Shown: positions 1 to 9,302, counted from the first letter of the stretch. The stretch is 60,818 nt of DNA from Planctomycetota bacterium (GCA_029781135.1 JAKOXH010000072.1:1-60818); one strand, 5' to 3'. Program-made: numbers and translations. Notes: generated from the letters alone by a model not told the origin.

Positions 1-216
1 CTCGCCGCCGCCGGCTACAACCTCCGCAAGCTGTTGCGGTGGATTGTGCTTGCGCCCATTTTCTGGCTCTGGTGCCGGCTCACTGCTACGATTGTCACTC
101 AAGTCACACCACAATCTCGTCTCGATGTGCTTGAACCCGTGCCCGTGGGAACCCCAAAATCACGATCACCCCGACCGAAGCGTATTTTTCAGGGACGACT
201 AGTTACGAAACGGTGA
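1..216 (+). pseudogene. C-terminal remnant of a transposase (IS5-like), cut by the window edge
   Basis: Reading frame 1 is open from the first base to the TGA at 214-216 and begins LAAAGYNLRKLLRW, which resembles the C-terminal end of IS5/IS1182-type transposases (an AAGYN-LRxLLRW pattern). The residues after about position 14 look less transposase-like and run into the LuxR-type remnant in another frame, so the 3' end is probably frameshifted or the product of a junction. The 5' part lies outside the window, so it cannot be decided whether an intact element exists upstream. Family assignment rests on one short motif. Confidence 0.45.
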
Positions 217-305
217 AGGAACACGTGCAGCATATTCTGCAGAAGATCGGGGTGGCCGATCGCACGCAGGCGGCCGTGTGGGCGGTGCGGCAGAATCTCG
301 TGTAA
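204..305 (+). pseudogene. Remnant of a LuxR/NarL-type HTH domain
   Basis: The frame ending at the TAA at 303-305 reads YETVKEHVQHIL, then KIGVADRTQAAVWAVR. This is the recognition helix and last helix of a LuxR-type DNA-binding domain, as found at the C-terminus of NarL-type response regulators. The first part of the HTH and the whole receiver domain are absent; upstream of about 204 the frame carries unrelated sequence. It is therefore a truncated tail, probably left when the neighbouring transposase sequence inserted or was deleted. No promoter or start codon is visible for it. Confidence 0.6.
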
Positions 306-405
306 CGTGCCAGGGAATTTCCTACGAGCAGCGTCCGCGGATTTGTTGCCCTCTTCCTCCGGCAGCGCCGCTAAGTTCCGGCCCGGTCTTTGCCCAGCGG
401 CTTGG

Positions 406-2388
406 TCACGGTTTTGGCCGTAACGATGCCGCAGCGGGATCGAGAGACAGGCCGTCCGCGTCGTGAATGACGCCGAGTTCCTTGTCGATTTCGATGGCGA
501 CGGGGTCTGGTCCCGCGGCTCCTTGGCGTTCACGGAACTGCTTGCGGAGCCACCAGTAGCCGCTGTTCCAAGAATAATTGATGTGGCCGTGCGGTTTGCC
601 GGTGACGGTGCTAATCGATTCGTGAAACGCCGGGGCGTGAGCAAGTTCGGCTTGGATGCGGGTGATGAGCGCGGCATCGGTTTCGGCGGGCGGGAGGCCA
701 TGGACTGCGGCGAGCAGGTGATTGGCGGCGTCGTTCAAGAACCAAGAGCCGCCAAATACGTACGACCCCGAATGACCGGGCAGCAAGCCACCATCGGCAA
801 GCGAAATTACACGCAGGCCATATGGCGACGAGACTTTTTGAGACGTGCGCCAGTGGGTTAGCACTTGTGCGTCTTCCAGCAGCTTCTTGCCGAACACGGC
901 GTAGGTCAGCGCGGCACCGTACAGGGTGTCTTGCCCGATGTATTGACTTTGCTTGATGCTCGTAGGGAAATAGCCGCCTTTTGCATAGAACATGCGCCGA
1001 TACCCAGCAATGGCACGTTCAATATCCTCGGTTGTGACCGGTAGGCCGAGTTCACGGGCTGCTAAGAGCGCACCGCAGTGAAAACCCTGGTTGCTGACAG
1101 GGGCATCATCATCGTCGTACTCCAACACGTCCATGTACGTCTTCCAGCCTTTGGGTTTGGGAGCGCCAGGGAGTGGCGGCGGGTAGAAGACGCCGTCCTT
1201 TTCATGTTTGCGGATGAACTTGTAGGCGGCTTCGACCAGTTGCGCATTCGGCGAATGACCGAGCCGTTTGGCGAGTGCCGACCAGATGAGATAGTACTGC
1301 GCGTTGTCTTCGTACGTGATTCGATTGAGGAACACACTGTCGAGCGATTCGACGAGCTTATCGGCGTCGTCCAACGCGACCGCCTGCCAAAAGGCGTCGC
1401 TGACCCATTGTTTCCAGCCATAGCCGATGCCGGAGATGAAGATGTATTTGCCCTGCTCCTTTTCGTTACGCAACAGGTTGCGGCGGATATTGAAATAGGC
1501 GGTGTTGCGCAGGATGGCTTCTAGTGCGGAAGAATTCCACCCTTTCGCTTGGGCCACGGCCAAATGGGTTGCCAGTTGCGCGTCGTAGTGTGAAGCTGCG
1601 GCACTCGTGAAGACCCACGTCTGGAAGCGACGCGTTTCACCAGCGGCGAGCGCCTGCCAGCCATCGATGGCGCCCACGTAAGCGTCCCGTGCGTCGTTGA
1701 CGATCCGCAGCTCGTGGGCGGCTCGACCATCGCCACACATCACGGCCAGCCGATGGGCGCTGGGATCAATTTCAACGAGGCAGCGGTTTTCCCAAAGACC
1801 GGGTGAATCGGCCAGCACGCCGATCACGCGGTGGGAATCGCGCGACATGGCCACGGGAATCGATTCGCCGCGGATGTCGGGATATTCTGGCTCGCCGCCC
1901 AGTGAATCGCAAATGACGGGGTGCTGCTCTTCGCGCGAAAAGGATGCATACGTTCCCTGATTGCTGGGCGAAAGGCTCCACTTGGCTGCAAATTTGGCCG
2001 GTTCGCGTGCGGAAACAACGAGCGTTCGGCGCAAGAGATTGCGGCCGACTGGCTCGAGTTCGAGTCGAAAAGACAGTGGCCCGATGTCGGTGGGGCCCAA
2101 TTCAACGACTTTCCCGTGGTCACGCTTTTCGCGGAAGGGGAGGGGCCGAAATTCTTTATCTGCCGGTGTGCGGAGTTCCAAGCCGGCGGGGGCGTTGGAA
2201 TCTATTTTGCCAACAACTTCATCTTTCTGCAGAATTTCCACGGTCCAAATGCCAGCCACTTGCTTAAGGCGGGGAATCAAACCCGTTGCTTGGGAGTCTG
2301 GTGCTGCCGAAGCAATGGATGCAAATTGAGTCAGTAGCGACAGCTTCAGCAGAGCGACCAACGATTTGTGTCGTTTAAGATGACGCAT
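406..2388 (-). CDS. Secreted protein with a six-hairpin glycosidase-like fold
   Basis: 660 aa starting MRHLKRHKSL with a signal peptide (hydrophobic about 10-25, likely cleavage after ASA near 28), so it is probably exported. The N-terminal half looks like a beta-rich domain. The C-terminal half, from about residue 270, is helical with repeated aromatic and acidic segments (GYGWKQWVSDAFW, YEDNAQYYLIW, INYSWNSGYWWL), a pattern typical of (alpha/alpha)6 six-hairpin glycosidases and lyases. I cannot name the family or catalytic residues. It lies 184 bp downstream of the GH106-like gene on the same strand, which suggests a shared role in breaking down a plant- or algal-type polysaccharide. The stop is about 100 bp from the LuxR remnant and is convergent with it. 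Confidence 0.6.
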   Translation of the reverse strand: MRHLKRHKSLVALLKLSLLTQFASIASAAPDSQATGLIPRLKQVAGIWTVEILQKDEVVGKIDSNAPAGLELRTPADKEFRPLPFREKRDHGKVVELGPTDIGPLSFRLELEPVGRNLLRRTLVVSAREPAKFAAKWSLSPSNQGTYASFSREEQHPVICDSLGGEPEYPDIRGESIPVAMSRDSHRVIGVLADSPGLWENRCLVEIDPSAHRLAVMCGDGRAAHELRIVNDARDAYVGAIDGWQALAAGETRRFQTWVFTSAAASHYDAQLATHLAVAQAKGWNSSALEAILRNTAYFNIRRNLLRNEKEQGKYIFISGIGYGWKQWVSDAFWQAVALDDADKLVESLDSVFLNRITYEDNAQYYLIWSALAKRLGHSPNAQLVEAAYKFIRKHEKDGVFYPPPLPGAPKPKGWKTYMDVLEYDDDDAPVSNQGFHCGALLAARELGLPVTTEDIERAIAGYRRMFYAKGGYFPTSIKQSQYIGQDTLYGAALTYAVFGKKLLEDAQVLTHWRTSQKVSSPYGLRVISLADGGLLPGHSGSYVFGGSWFLNDAANHLLAAVHGLPPAETDAALITRIQAELAHAPAFHESISTVTGKPHGHINYSWNSGYWWLRKQFRERQGAAGPDPVAIEIDKELGVIHDADGLSLDPAAASLRPKP

Positions 2389-2456
2389 AGGTGAATCCCA
2401 CTGGCCAGATTGATAGCCCGACGGTTGTTACTGAAGAATTCGCAGTGAATGAACGC

Positions 2457-2552
2457 GTGGGAGGCGTCTCCCGACGCCGATGACGCTTTCCATTGTCGCA
2501 CGCAATCGGCCTCGGAGCGGCCTCCCACAGCTCATTGGCTGCGCCGGCCTCA
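2457..2552. repeat. 96-bp interspersed palindromic repeat, copy 1
   Basis: The segment starts GTGGGAGGCGTCTCC, and the complement GGCCTCCCAC lies at its 72nd base, so the first 72 bp can fold as a long imperfect hairpin. A second copy lies at 8241-8336. The two align without gaps over 96 bp: 64 of 72 positions match in the hairpin part and 18 of 24 in the tail. This copy sits between two minus-strand glycosidase-like genes. It resembles a REP-type element; it contains no gene. Confidence 0.75.
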
Positions 2553-2572
2553 ACAGTCCACACCAGTTGAGG

Positions 2573-5068
2573 CTATTTTACAGGGTCTTCAAGTAGTTCT
2601 ATATAGAGTGGAGCGAATAAACCTCCGCTGCGAGACTCCCGTTCAAAGACCAGTGCCCGTTGGTGGTACGGGCCCGGCCAGCCTGGTCCGTGTCGTTCGG
2701 CAATTGCTTTTTGAACGCGTTCTGAAGTTAATTCGTTGGCAAGCGTATTGGCGACCTCGATTGTGAGTGTAAAATCGCGCTCGTCGCCTGGCACGTGGAT
2801 GTCCAAGGACAGCGGTGGCCAAAGGATATCGCCCACCTGCTGATCATTCACCCGAACCCGTGCCGCGTAATCGACCTTTTCCAAGTGAAGGCGAAAATCG
2901 CGGCTCTTCCAATCCGCCGGAAGGTGCACCTGACGGCGATAGGCGACGACGCCTGAGAAATCCGGACCCACCAAGGAGTTCCAGCTTCCTAGCGCCAGCG
3001 GTTGAAAAACCGTATCCGTGAGCTTCTTAACTTCGTAATTGTGTTGGCCGACGGAATGCTGTTGTATCGCGCGAGCCTCCCAGTTGTCCTGCAATTCGAG
3101 CCGCTTGATTGAAGATCGTATTGCCAACGTTTTCGTGGGTTCGCCAAATAAAAAGATTCTCGATTCACCACCGCCGATCACAATCGGTAGGCGGCAAGTC
3201 GTTGATTGACGTTCAATATTTGCGATGGATTTGAGCGTGCCTTCGCATAGATCAACCTCGGCGGGATCTCCCTCCAATTGGCTTGCCGCATGGCCGGTGT
3301 ACGGAGACGCGCCCTCGTTAAAGAGCATCAGCACGCCGCCGCCGGGCCAGCGACGGATATGGCAGCGAATGTCAGTTGCTCTTGGCGTTAGCTCAACGGT
3401 GGGCCGAAGTTTTTCGGCCGCGGTAGCAACATTTTGAAGATTGTCTGCGTGAACGACCGTGCCGCCGCTGCGTTCCAGTTCCGCCAGTCGTTCGCGACTT
3501 CGCGGCAGCATGTGTTCGGTGGCACCGACGACGACCGCGCGGTACTTCATTGCGCCCGCGTGTAACAAGCCATCGCTTACTTTTGTATGGGGATCGGCCA
3601 GCAGGTCATCATCGATGACATCAAAATCGCATTGCCGCGCGAAGAGTCGTTGGGCGAGCGCGTCGTGCGTGGCAGCCGCGGGTGAATCAGCGCCAGTGGC
3701 CCACAAATCGCGCACGGGATAGTAAAGTGCCGTGTCGATCGCGGGCTCACCGCAAGCGAGAAGATAGCCGAGCCGCGCCACGTAACGATGGAACCTTGGC
3801 AAGTAGTTCCAGAGCGGATTGACGGGGCCAAAATGCGGCCGCTCACCCAGCATGTGATGTTCTTCCGTGGTTAATGGGTAACATCCGGCGACGAACAGAT
3901 TCAGCCCGCGGACGTATTGATAATCGACCAGCCATTTCATTTGGGCAGGTGTCAGGCCGTTGCCATACACGCAGAATGATTCGGTGAGCGCGAGTGCCGT
4001 GCCGTTCTGATGGGCAGCGGAGGATGCAAACTTGGGGAAGTGGTGATTTCGTTGACCGGGAAAAACTTGCCGCCAGATAACGTCGACGCCGGGAACATCT
4101 AGGGCGCGCAGTTGCCGCATCACGTGGCCGAAACCATATTTCACGGCACCGAGAGTTTCATCTTCACCGCCGAGGTGACCGCCTTGGGCGAGGCCGCCGC
4201 TGTTGCGACACCAGATACGGAGGCGGTCAAAATACGCTTCCCGAAAGCGCTGCGAAAAGAAATCGAAGGCGTCGATGCGGGTTTGGGCATCGATTTTAGA
4301 AAGTTCGGACGGCGATTTTGCTGCGAACGCCGTTGGCAATCGTTCGGCAAGGGAATAACCGTAGCGATTGGCAAATATCATTTCACCGTCATTGGTCCAC
4401 GGTATTTCCCGCCCGTCGCGAACGGCGGGGAATGATGGTTCGTCGGTGAATACCAGCTGGATCGTCTTGCCAAAATGATTACCAACCGCGGCGCGATAGC
4501 GCGCATGAGTCAGCGTAATAAAGGTTTCGGTGGCAGTGGGGTTCAGCATGTCCGGTCGGCCAGAAATTGACTGCAACTTCCAGCGATTCTGAGCATCGAC
4601 CCGCAGGACCTTGACACACAGATCGGGTCGAGCGGCAACGACCCGGCCGGCCGCCTGACCCGATGGCCAACCACCCTCGTCGTACAACCAATAGTTCATT
4701 CCCAGTCGTTCCGCTTCGCCGACCGCGATCTTAACGCGCTCGAAATATTCTGGCGATAAATAGTCGACATCCATGCGATTGGCGGTCGAATCGGGACGGA
4801 ATTCCTTGGGCATGGGCAGCACGCAAACGCCTTTGGCATCGTGCTGTGCCATGTCTTGCAATTGCGACTTTAGGACGTCGGGGCTAAGCGGACCGTTCCA
4901 AAGCCAAAAGTACGCTGGCCAAAAAATTGGCTCGGGGTTTCGGAATTCGTCGGAATTGAATTGTCGCGGGCGAACGAGCCTGGGGACAGTGTCTTGGCCG
5001 CGGACGTACTCGAATTGGCGGACACAAATAATTGCACAAGCGACGTAGATAGATATCTTTCGACACAT
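2573..5068 (-). CDS. GH106-like glycoside hydrolase (alpha-L-rhamnosidase family)
   Basis: 831 aa, with a hydrophobic N-terminus consistent with export. The region 45-140 has the family pattern: FWPAYFWLWNGPLS, then YWLYDEGGWPSG at about 126-137, like the YDE-xx-PSG motif of GH106 enzymes. VFTDEPSF and GHLGGEDE further on are candidates for catalytic and Ca-binding acidic segments. The last 130 residues form a beta-sandwich sugar-binding domain (SGVVAYRRQVHLP, VDYAARVRVNDQQVG), as in GH2/GH106 accessory modules. GH106 enzymes release terminal L-rhamnose, but related subgroups act on other sugars, so substrate is inferred only. It is divergent from the sugar dehydrogenase gene across a 331-bp intergenic region. 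Confidence 0.75.
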   Translation of the reverse strand: MCRKISIYVACAIICVRQFEYVRGQDTVPRLVRPRQFNSDEFRNPEPIFWPAYFWLWNGPLSPDVLKSQLQDMAQHDAKGVCVLPMPKEFRPDSTANRMDVDYLSPEYFERVKIAVGEAERLGMNYWLYDEGGWPSGQAAGRVVAARPDLCVKVLRVDAQNRWKLQSISGRPDMLNPTATETFITLTHARYRAAVGNHFGKTIQLVFTDEPSFPAVRDGREIPWTNDGEMIFANRYGYSLAERLPTAFAAKSPSELSKIDAQTRIDAFDFFSQRFREAYFDRLRIWCRNSGGLAQGGHLGGEDETLGAVKYGFGHVMRQLRALDVPGVDVIWRQVFPGQRNHHFPKFASSAAHQNGTALALTESFCVYGNGLTPAQMKWLVDYQYVRGLNLFVAGCYPLTTEEHHMLGERPHFGPVNPLWNYLPRFHRYVARLGYLLACGEPAIDTALYYPVRDLWATGADSPAAATHDALAQRLFARQCDFDVIDDDLLADPHTKVSDGLLHAGAMKYRAVVVGATEHMLPRSRERLAELERSGGTVVHADNLQNVATAAEKLRPTVELTPRATDIRCHIRRWPGGGVLMLFNEGASPYTGHAASQLEGDPAEVDLCEGTLKSIANIERQSTTCRLPIVIGGGESRIFLFGEPTKTLAIRSSIKRLELQDNWEARAIQQHSVGQHNYEVKKLTDTVFQPLALGSWNSLVGPDFSGVVAYRRQVHLPADWKSRDFRLHLEKVDYAARVRVNDQQVGDILWPPLSLDIHVPGDERDFTLTIEVANTLANELTSERVQKAIAERHGPGWPGPYHQRALVFERESRSGGLFAPLYIELLEDPVK

Positions 5069-5399
5069 GGGTAGTTAGACGATGTGGCTAGTGCGTGTTT
5101 CAACCGTGAGCTCCCGCGGGCGGCAATTTTGCCGCCGCCAACAGTGCAAGGAGTGATTTATTAGTGCGTATTTTGAGTGAATGCCGATGTTGCCCCGGGC
5201 CTGAATCGCTCACTGCTGTCCAAGGGGAAGTGACGCTGGTATTTTGGCTCATGCGAAGTGAACCGTAAAGCTACTCCCGAATACGCCGTATCGCCCCCCA
5301 TCCAAATTTCGGGTAGTTATTATGCCAATCGAGTGGTGGCAATGATCGACACTTTCATTTACGCTGAAGGCTCTGAATATAGAACCTCGAAGATGCAAC
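5069..5399. promoter_or_regulatory. Divergent intergenic region with promoters for both flanking genes
   Basis: This 331-bp stretch separates the start codons of the GH106-like gene (minus strand) and the sugar dehydrogenase-cytochrome gene (plus strand), so it must hold both promoters. I see no open frame that looks coding. The clearest signal is a perfect palindrome at 5119-5136, close to the minus-strand start. No confident -35/-10 pair was identified. Confidence 0.5.
5119..5136. promoter_or_regulatory. Perfect inverted repeat, candidate operator or short hairpin
   Basis: GGCGGCAA-TT-TTGCCGCC is an 8-bp perfect inverted repeat with a 2-bp centre, 51 bp upstream of the GH106-like start codon. 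Its position in a divergent promoter region and its tight symmetry fit a binding site for a dimeric regulator. With a 2-base loop it is a poor RNA hairpin, and no T-run follows. The regulator is unknown. Confidence 0.4.
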
Positions 5400-8189
5400 A
5401 TGCTGCTGCGACGAATTCAACAATTGGCGTCGATAACCGCCGTATTGTGTTGTGGTTCGCTTTCGCTTGCGGAAGTTTACGGCGAATCACAATCGACCTT
5501 GTCGCCGCGGCCGCCGTGGTCGACTTCGCGGATCATTGGTTCGCCAGAGCCGCCGCCGCCCTATACGACTGAGCCAGCGCTCACGCAGGTTACGTGGAAG
5601 AACCCGGTTTTTATCATTCGCGAACCGGGGAGCGAATGGTTATTCGTGGTGGAATGGCCGCAGCCTCGCCCGGCAGAAGACGCTGCCAAGAAATCGGTCG
5701 CTGGTGCAAAGCCGCGATCGGCGCTCGCACCTGCACGCATTACCCGAGTGCTGGATCAACCTGGGGCAAAACGCACGGAGCCGTTCTTGGAATTGCCGGA
5801 ACGGGCAATTTACAGTTTGGCGTTTCATCCGCGTTACCAGCAGAATGGCCAAATATTTATCTGTAGTAAGACGCACCCGGAAGGCGGCACGAGCCTCAAT
5901 ATCTTGTCGCGATTCAAGGTGAATCACGACGATTTTGCCCGAGAAAGCAAAACGCCGCCGTGTGACCCGGCCAGTGAAGAGCGCATTGTCGAGTGGCCTT
6001 CCGATGGCCACGATGGCGGGGCCGTGGTCTTTGGGCACGATGGTATGCTCTATGTTTCCGTCGGCGACGGCAGTGCGGATTCCGACGACAAGTTATCGGC
6101 GCAAGATGCCAGCAGTATCTTGGGGAAGATACTCAGGATCGACGTCGATCGCCCAACGCCCGGTAAGAAATACGCGATACCGCCGGACAATCCATTTATC
6201 CGCACGCCAGGGGCTCGTGGAGAGATTTGGTCGCTTGGGCATCGCAATCCGTGGCGAATGACCGTGGACGCCAAGACAGGCGGCCTGTGGGTTGGCAACA
6301 ACGGCCAGGACTTGTGGGAGTTTGCCCATCTGATCCAACGGGGCGATAACTGCGGCTGGAGCGTGTACGAAGGCAGCCACCCATTCTATCTGAACCGCGA
6401 GCGCGGGCCGGGGCGACTGGCCCCACCCACAATCGAACACGATCACAGCGTCTTCCGATCGCTCACCGGCGGCGTTGTATACTACGGCAAACGCTATCCC
6501 AGCTTGAATGGGATGTACATTTACGGCGATTACTCGACGGGCGTGATTTGGGCAGCCCGCCACGACGGCAAGCGGGTTGTTGAGAACAAAGAATTGGCTA
6601 GGACTAAGCTCGACATCGTCGCGTTTGGAGTGAGTCACCAAGATGAGCTATTCATTGCGGATTACGCCGGCGGGATCAGCCGGCTTATCGAATCGCCACC
6701 GAGTAATTCGCATCTTGAATTTCCCCGCAAATTGAGCGAAACGGGACTATTTGCTTCCGTGGCCGAGCATCGTCCAGCCGCTGGTGTGGTGCCCTACGAG
6801 GTGACGGTTCCAGGATGGGCGGACGGAGCCGTCGTTGAGCGGTTTGTAGCGCTGCCACAAGATGGACGCGCGCAACGGCCCTCGCCAGACCAAACGGAGT
6901 TTTCCGAGGGTGCGGTGCTCGTGCAAACACTGTCGCTTCCGCCGAAGGATGGTAAACCGGCGCGGCGGCTTGAAACGCGCATTCTCACGAAACAGGTCGA
7001 TGTCTGGGCTGGCTATTCGTATTTATGGAACGAGGTGCAAGATGACGCATCGCTCGTTGCGCCCGAGGGAACGGAGCTAAAGCTAAGTGGCGAAAACCAA
7101 CCAGCGAATGACAAACAGCCCGCGCCGACCACGTGGAAAGTGCCGAGCCGGGCCGATTGCATGTCGTGCCACAGTCGGGCAGCCGGTTTCGTGCTGGGTT
7201 TCAAAGAAATGCAGTTGGATCGAGAGCACAATTATGGCACGCACCGGCTGAATCAATTGGTGGCGCTAGAGCAACTAGGTGTGCTGGAACCGAAGCCGGC
7301 GCCGGCGTCGCCGCCGGTTGAACAACCTCGCTTGGTGAATCCTTATGATGCCGCGCAGCCGCTCGAGCAGCGTGTGCGAAGCTACTTACACGCGAATTGT
7401 TCCGTGTGCCATGTGGCGGCGGGCGGCGGAAATTCGCGGATGATATTGAACATCGAGCAGCCCAAAGACCAAATGCAGCTCATCGGGGCCTTTCCCCAGC
7501 ATCAGTCGTTTGGGGTGCTCGCCGCGTTATTAGTTGCCCCGGGCGAGCCGAAGCGGTCGGTTTTGTACCATCGCGTTTCTCATCGCGGGCCAGGCCAAAT
7601 GCCACCGCGCGGGACGTACGTTGTCGACCAAGCGGCCGTGCAGATGTTTGGCGAATGGATCAGCCAGTTGCCACCGACGAGAAAGTTCGTTCGCGCCTGG
7701 ACGGTCGACGATGTCGTGGCGATTCTTGGCAAAGTGGATCACGGCCGATCGCACAAGAAAGGTTCGCAACTGTTTCACGAGTTAGGATGTATTCAATGCC
7801 ATCGCATGGCCGGTAGCGGAGGCGGCATCGGGCCGGACTTGAGTCGAGTTATCCCCGAGCGAAAACCGCACGAGGTTATTGAATCGATTATCGAACCGTC
7901 GAAGAAAGTCGCTCCTGATTTCGCGGCGACCGTGATCGAAACGGTTCACGGCCACACGGTGGAAGGATTCATCGCCCAGGAAGATGATCGAAAACTGGTG
8001 TTGTCACCGGCCGATCCTTGGGCCGAGCCGGTGACGATTCTCAAGCAAGATATTGAGAAGCGGTCGTTTTCCATGCAGTCGGCGATGCCGGCCGGGTTGC
8101 TGAACACACTCGACGAGTCGGAGGTTCTCGACCTGCTTGCTTTTGTGCTGGCCATCGGTGATCCGCAACATGCCGCGTTCGTGCACTGA
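5400..8189 (+). CDS. PQQ-type sugar dehydrogenase fused to three cytochrome c motifs
   Basis: 929 aa with an N-terminal signal peptide (MLLRRIQQLASITAVLCC). Residues about 60-430 form a glucose/sorbosone dehydrogenase-type six-bladed propeller (ERAIYSLAFHP, DGHDGGAVVFGHDGMLY, GHRNPWRM), normally a PQQ-dependent oxidase of sugars or aldehydes in the periplasm. A middle region of the HNE_0200 type carries CMSCH (587-591) and CSVCH (667-671). The C-terminus is the Pirellula/Verrucomicrobium-type heme-binding domain with CIQCH (797-801). Three heme c groups would carry electrons away from the PQQ site inside one polypeptide. The ATG at 5400 gives the signal peptide. It is first in the plus-strand sugar region. 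Confidence 0.8.
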   Translation: MLLRRIQQLASITAVLCCGSLSLAEVYGESQSTLSPRPPWSTSRIIGSPEPPPPYTTEPALTQVTWKNPVFIIREPGSEWLFVVEWPQPRPAEDAAKKSVAGAKPRSALAPARITRVLDQPGAKRTEPFLELPERAIYSLAFHPRYQQNGQIFICSKTHPEGGTSLNILSRFKVNHDDFARESKTPPCDPASEERIVEWPSDGHDGGAVVFGHDGMLYVSVGDGSADSDDKLSAQDASSILGKILRIDVDRPTPGKKYAIPPDNPFIRTPGARGEIWSLGHRNPWRMTVDAKTGGLWVGNNGQDLWEFAHLIQRGDNCGWSVYEGSHPFYLNRERGPGRLAPPTIEHDHSVFRSLTGGVVYYGKRYPSLNGMYIYGDYSTGVIWAARHDGKRVVENKELARTKLDIVAFGVSHQDELFIADYAGGISRLIESPPSNSHLEFPRKLSETGLFASVAEHRPAAGVVPYEVTVPGWADGAVVERFVALPQDGRAQRPSPDQTEFSEGAVLVQTLSLPPKDGKPARRLETRILTKQVDVWAGYSYLWNEVQDDASLVAPEGTELKLSGENQPANDKQPAPTTWKVPSRADCMSCHSRAAGFVLGFKEMQLDREHNYGTHRLNQLVALEQLGVLEPKPAPASPPVEQPRLVNPYDAAQPLEQRVRSYLHANCSVCHVAAGGGNSRMILNIEQPKDQMQLIGAFPQHQSFGVLAALLVAPGEPKRSVLYHRVSHRGPGQMPPRGTYVVDQAAVQMFGEWISQLPPTRKFVRAWTVDDVVAILGKVDHGRSHKKGSQLFHELGCIQCHRMAGSGGGIGPDLSRVIPERKPHEVIESIIEPSKKVAPDFAATVIETVHGHTVEGFIAQEDDRKLVLSPADPWAEPVTILKQDIEKRSFSMQSAMPAGLLNTLDESEVLDLLAFVLAIGDPQHAAFVH

Positions 8190-8240
8190 CGGCGAGTCAT
8201 TAGGCGAAAACCTATAGAAGGCTGCGCTGTAAATGATCGT

Positions 8241-8336
8241 GTGGGAGGCGTCTCCGGACGCCGATGACGCTGTCTATTGCGGCGCGTAATCGGCCTCGGA
8301 GAGGCCTCCCACAGCCCTCTTGCTGTGCAGGCCTCA
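8241..8336. repeat. 96-bp interspersed palindromic repeat, copy 2
   Basis: Second copy of the element at 2457-2552, in the same orientation and of the same length. It starts GTGGGAGGCGTCTCCG, and its hairpin part closes with GAGGCCTCCCAC at 8312. It lies 51 bp downstream of the sugar dehydrogenase-cytochrome stop codon, so its hairpin could also act as a 3' end or terminator. Confidence 0.75.
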
Positions 8337-8465
8337 GTAAAAGAGTTAGACGCTTCCCCCCGCGTAGGACTATACGCAATCATTCTGAATGCAGGTTAGA
8401 ATGCTCGCGCACGCTGTCGGCGTGCAGAATTTCGATTCCAAGACCACCCGGTGCGAGGTTTTGCC

Positions 8466-9302
8466 ATGGGGCAGGTATCGCTGGGAATCAATCTGGAGTT
8501 CGTCCGGACGACGGATAAGCCGTTCGAGTGGGGCGTCGAGACAGCCGCTCGGTTGGGTTACGACTACGTCGAACCCATGGTGCATTGGGGACGTGAACTG
8601 CTGAGCGAGGCAGGGTATTTTCACAGCGTTTCGATGCTGGATGATCCGTACCGCATCAAACGGGCTTGTGAGCGGTTTGGTGTGCGGCTCTCTGGCCTTT
8701 CGGGCCATTGTCCCCTGTGCAAACCGGAGATCAGCACCGAGTACTTGAAGCAGGCGATTCGCTTTGCTCACGAGGCCGGAGCGCCGGTCGTCAATACGGA
8801 CGAAGGCCCCAAGCCAGCGTGGACGACGTGCGAGGAAGACCACACGCTGATGCGCTATGTGCTGCAGGAGGCAGCGGCCGTGGCCGAGCCGCGTGGCATT
8901 CTCATTGGGCTGGAGCCGCATCAGCAGTACAGCAAGACGCCGGCCGGGTTGCGGCGGATTTGCGATTTGGTGGACTCGCCGGCGATCGGCGTCAATTTCG
9001 ATACGGGCAACAGTTTTTTGGCGGGCGAGGATCCAATTGCCTGGCTGGCATCGGTGGCCAATCGGCTGGTTCATCTGCATGCCAAGGATATTTCCTGCGA
9101 GCAGGCCGATGCGGAACGGGGCAAAGTCACGGGCACGCCGGTCGGTTGTGCGTGCGGCGAAGGCGTGGTCGATTGGGCGGCCGTGGTGAAAATCTGCCGC
9201 CAGTGCCCACGAGACATTGTGTTGAGTGTGGAGTGCGGCACGGTTCCACAAGCGGAACGGAGTATTGCTCACTTGCGAGAGGTGTTGAAACGAAGCAGTT
9301 AA
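8466..9302 (+). CDS. Sugar phosphate isomerase/epimerase family TIM-barrel protein
   Basis: 278 aa from the ATG at 8466, chosen because GCGAGG lies 7 bases upstream; a GTG at 8451 would add five residues. The protein starts MGQVSLGINLEF and matches xylose isomerase-like TIM barrels (AP endonuclease 2 fold). Likely metal ligands are the Glu in GLEPH, the Asp in NFDTGN, the His in LVHLHAKD and the Glu in SVECG. Such enzymes isomerise or epimerise sugars or keto-sugars with a divalent metal. There is no signal peptide, so it is cytoplasmic. The downstream Gfo/Idh/MocA gene starts 52 bp later, consistent with one transcript and a shared sugar pathway. The substrate cannot be read from sequence. 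Confidence 0.75.
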   Translation: MGQVSLGINLEFVRTTDKPFEWGVETAARLGYDYVEPMVHWGRELLSEAGYFHSVSMLDDPYRIKRACERFGVRLSGLSGHCPLCKPEISTEYLKQAIRFAHEAGAPVVNTDEGPKPAWTTCEEDHTLMRYVLQEAAAVAEPRGILIGLEPHQQYSKTPAGLRRICDLVDSPAIGVNFDTGNSFLAGEDPIAWLASVANRLVHLHAKDISCEQADAERGKVTGTPVGCACGEGVVDWAAVVKICRQCPRDIVLSVECGTVPQAERSIAHLREVLKRSS

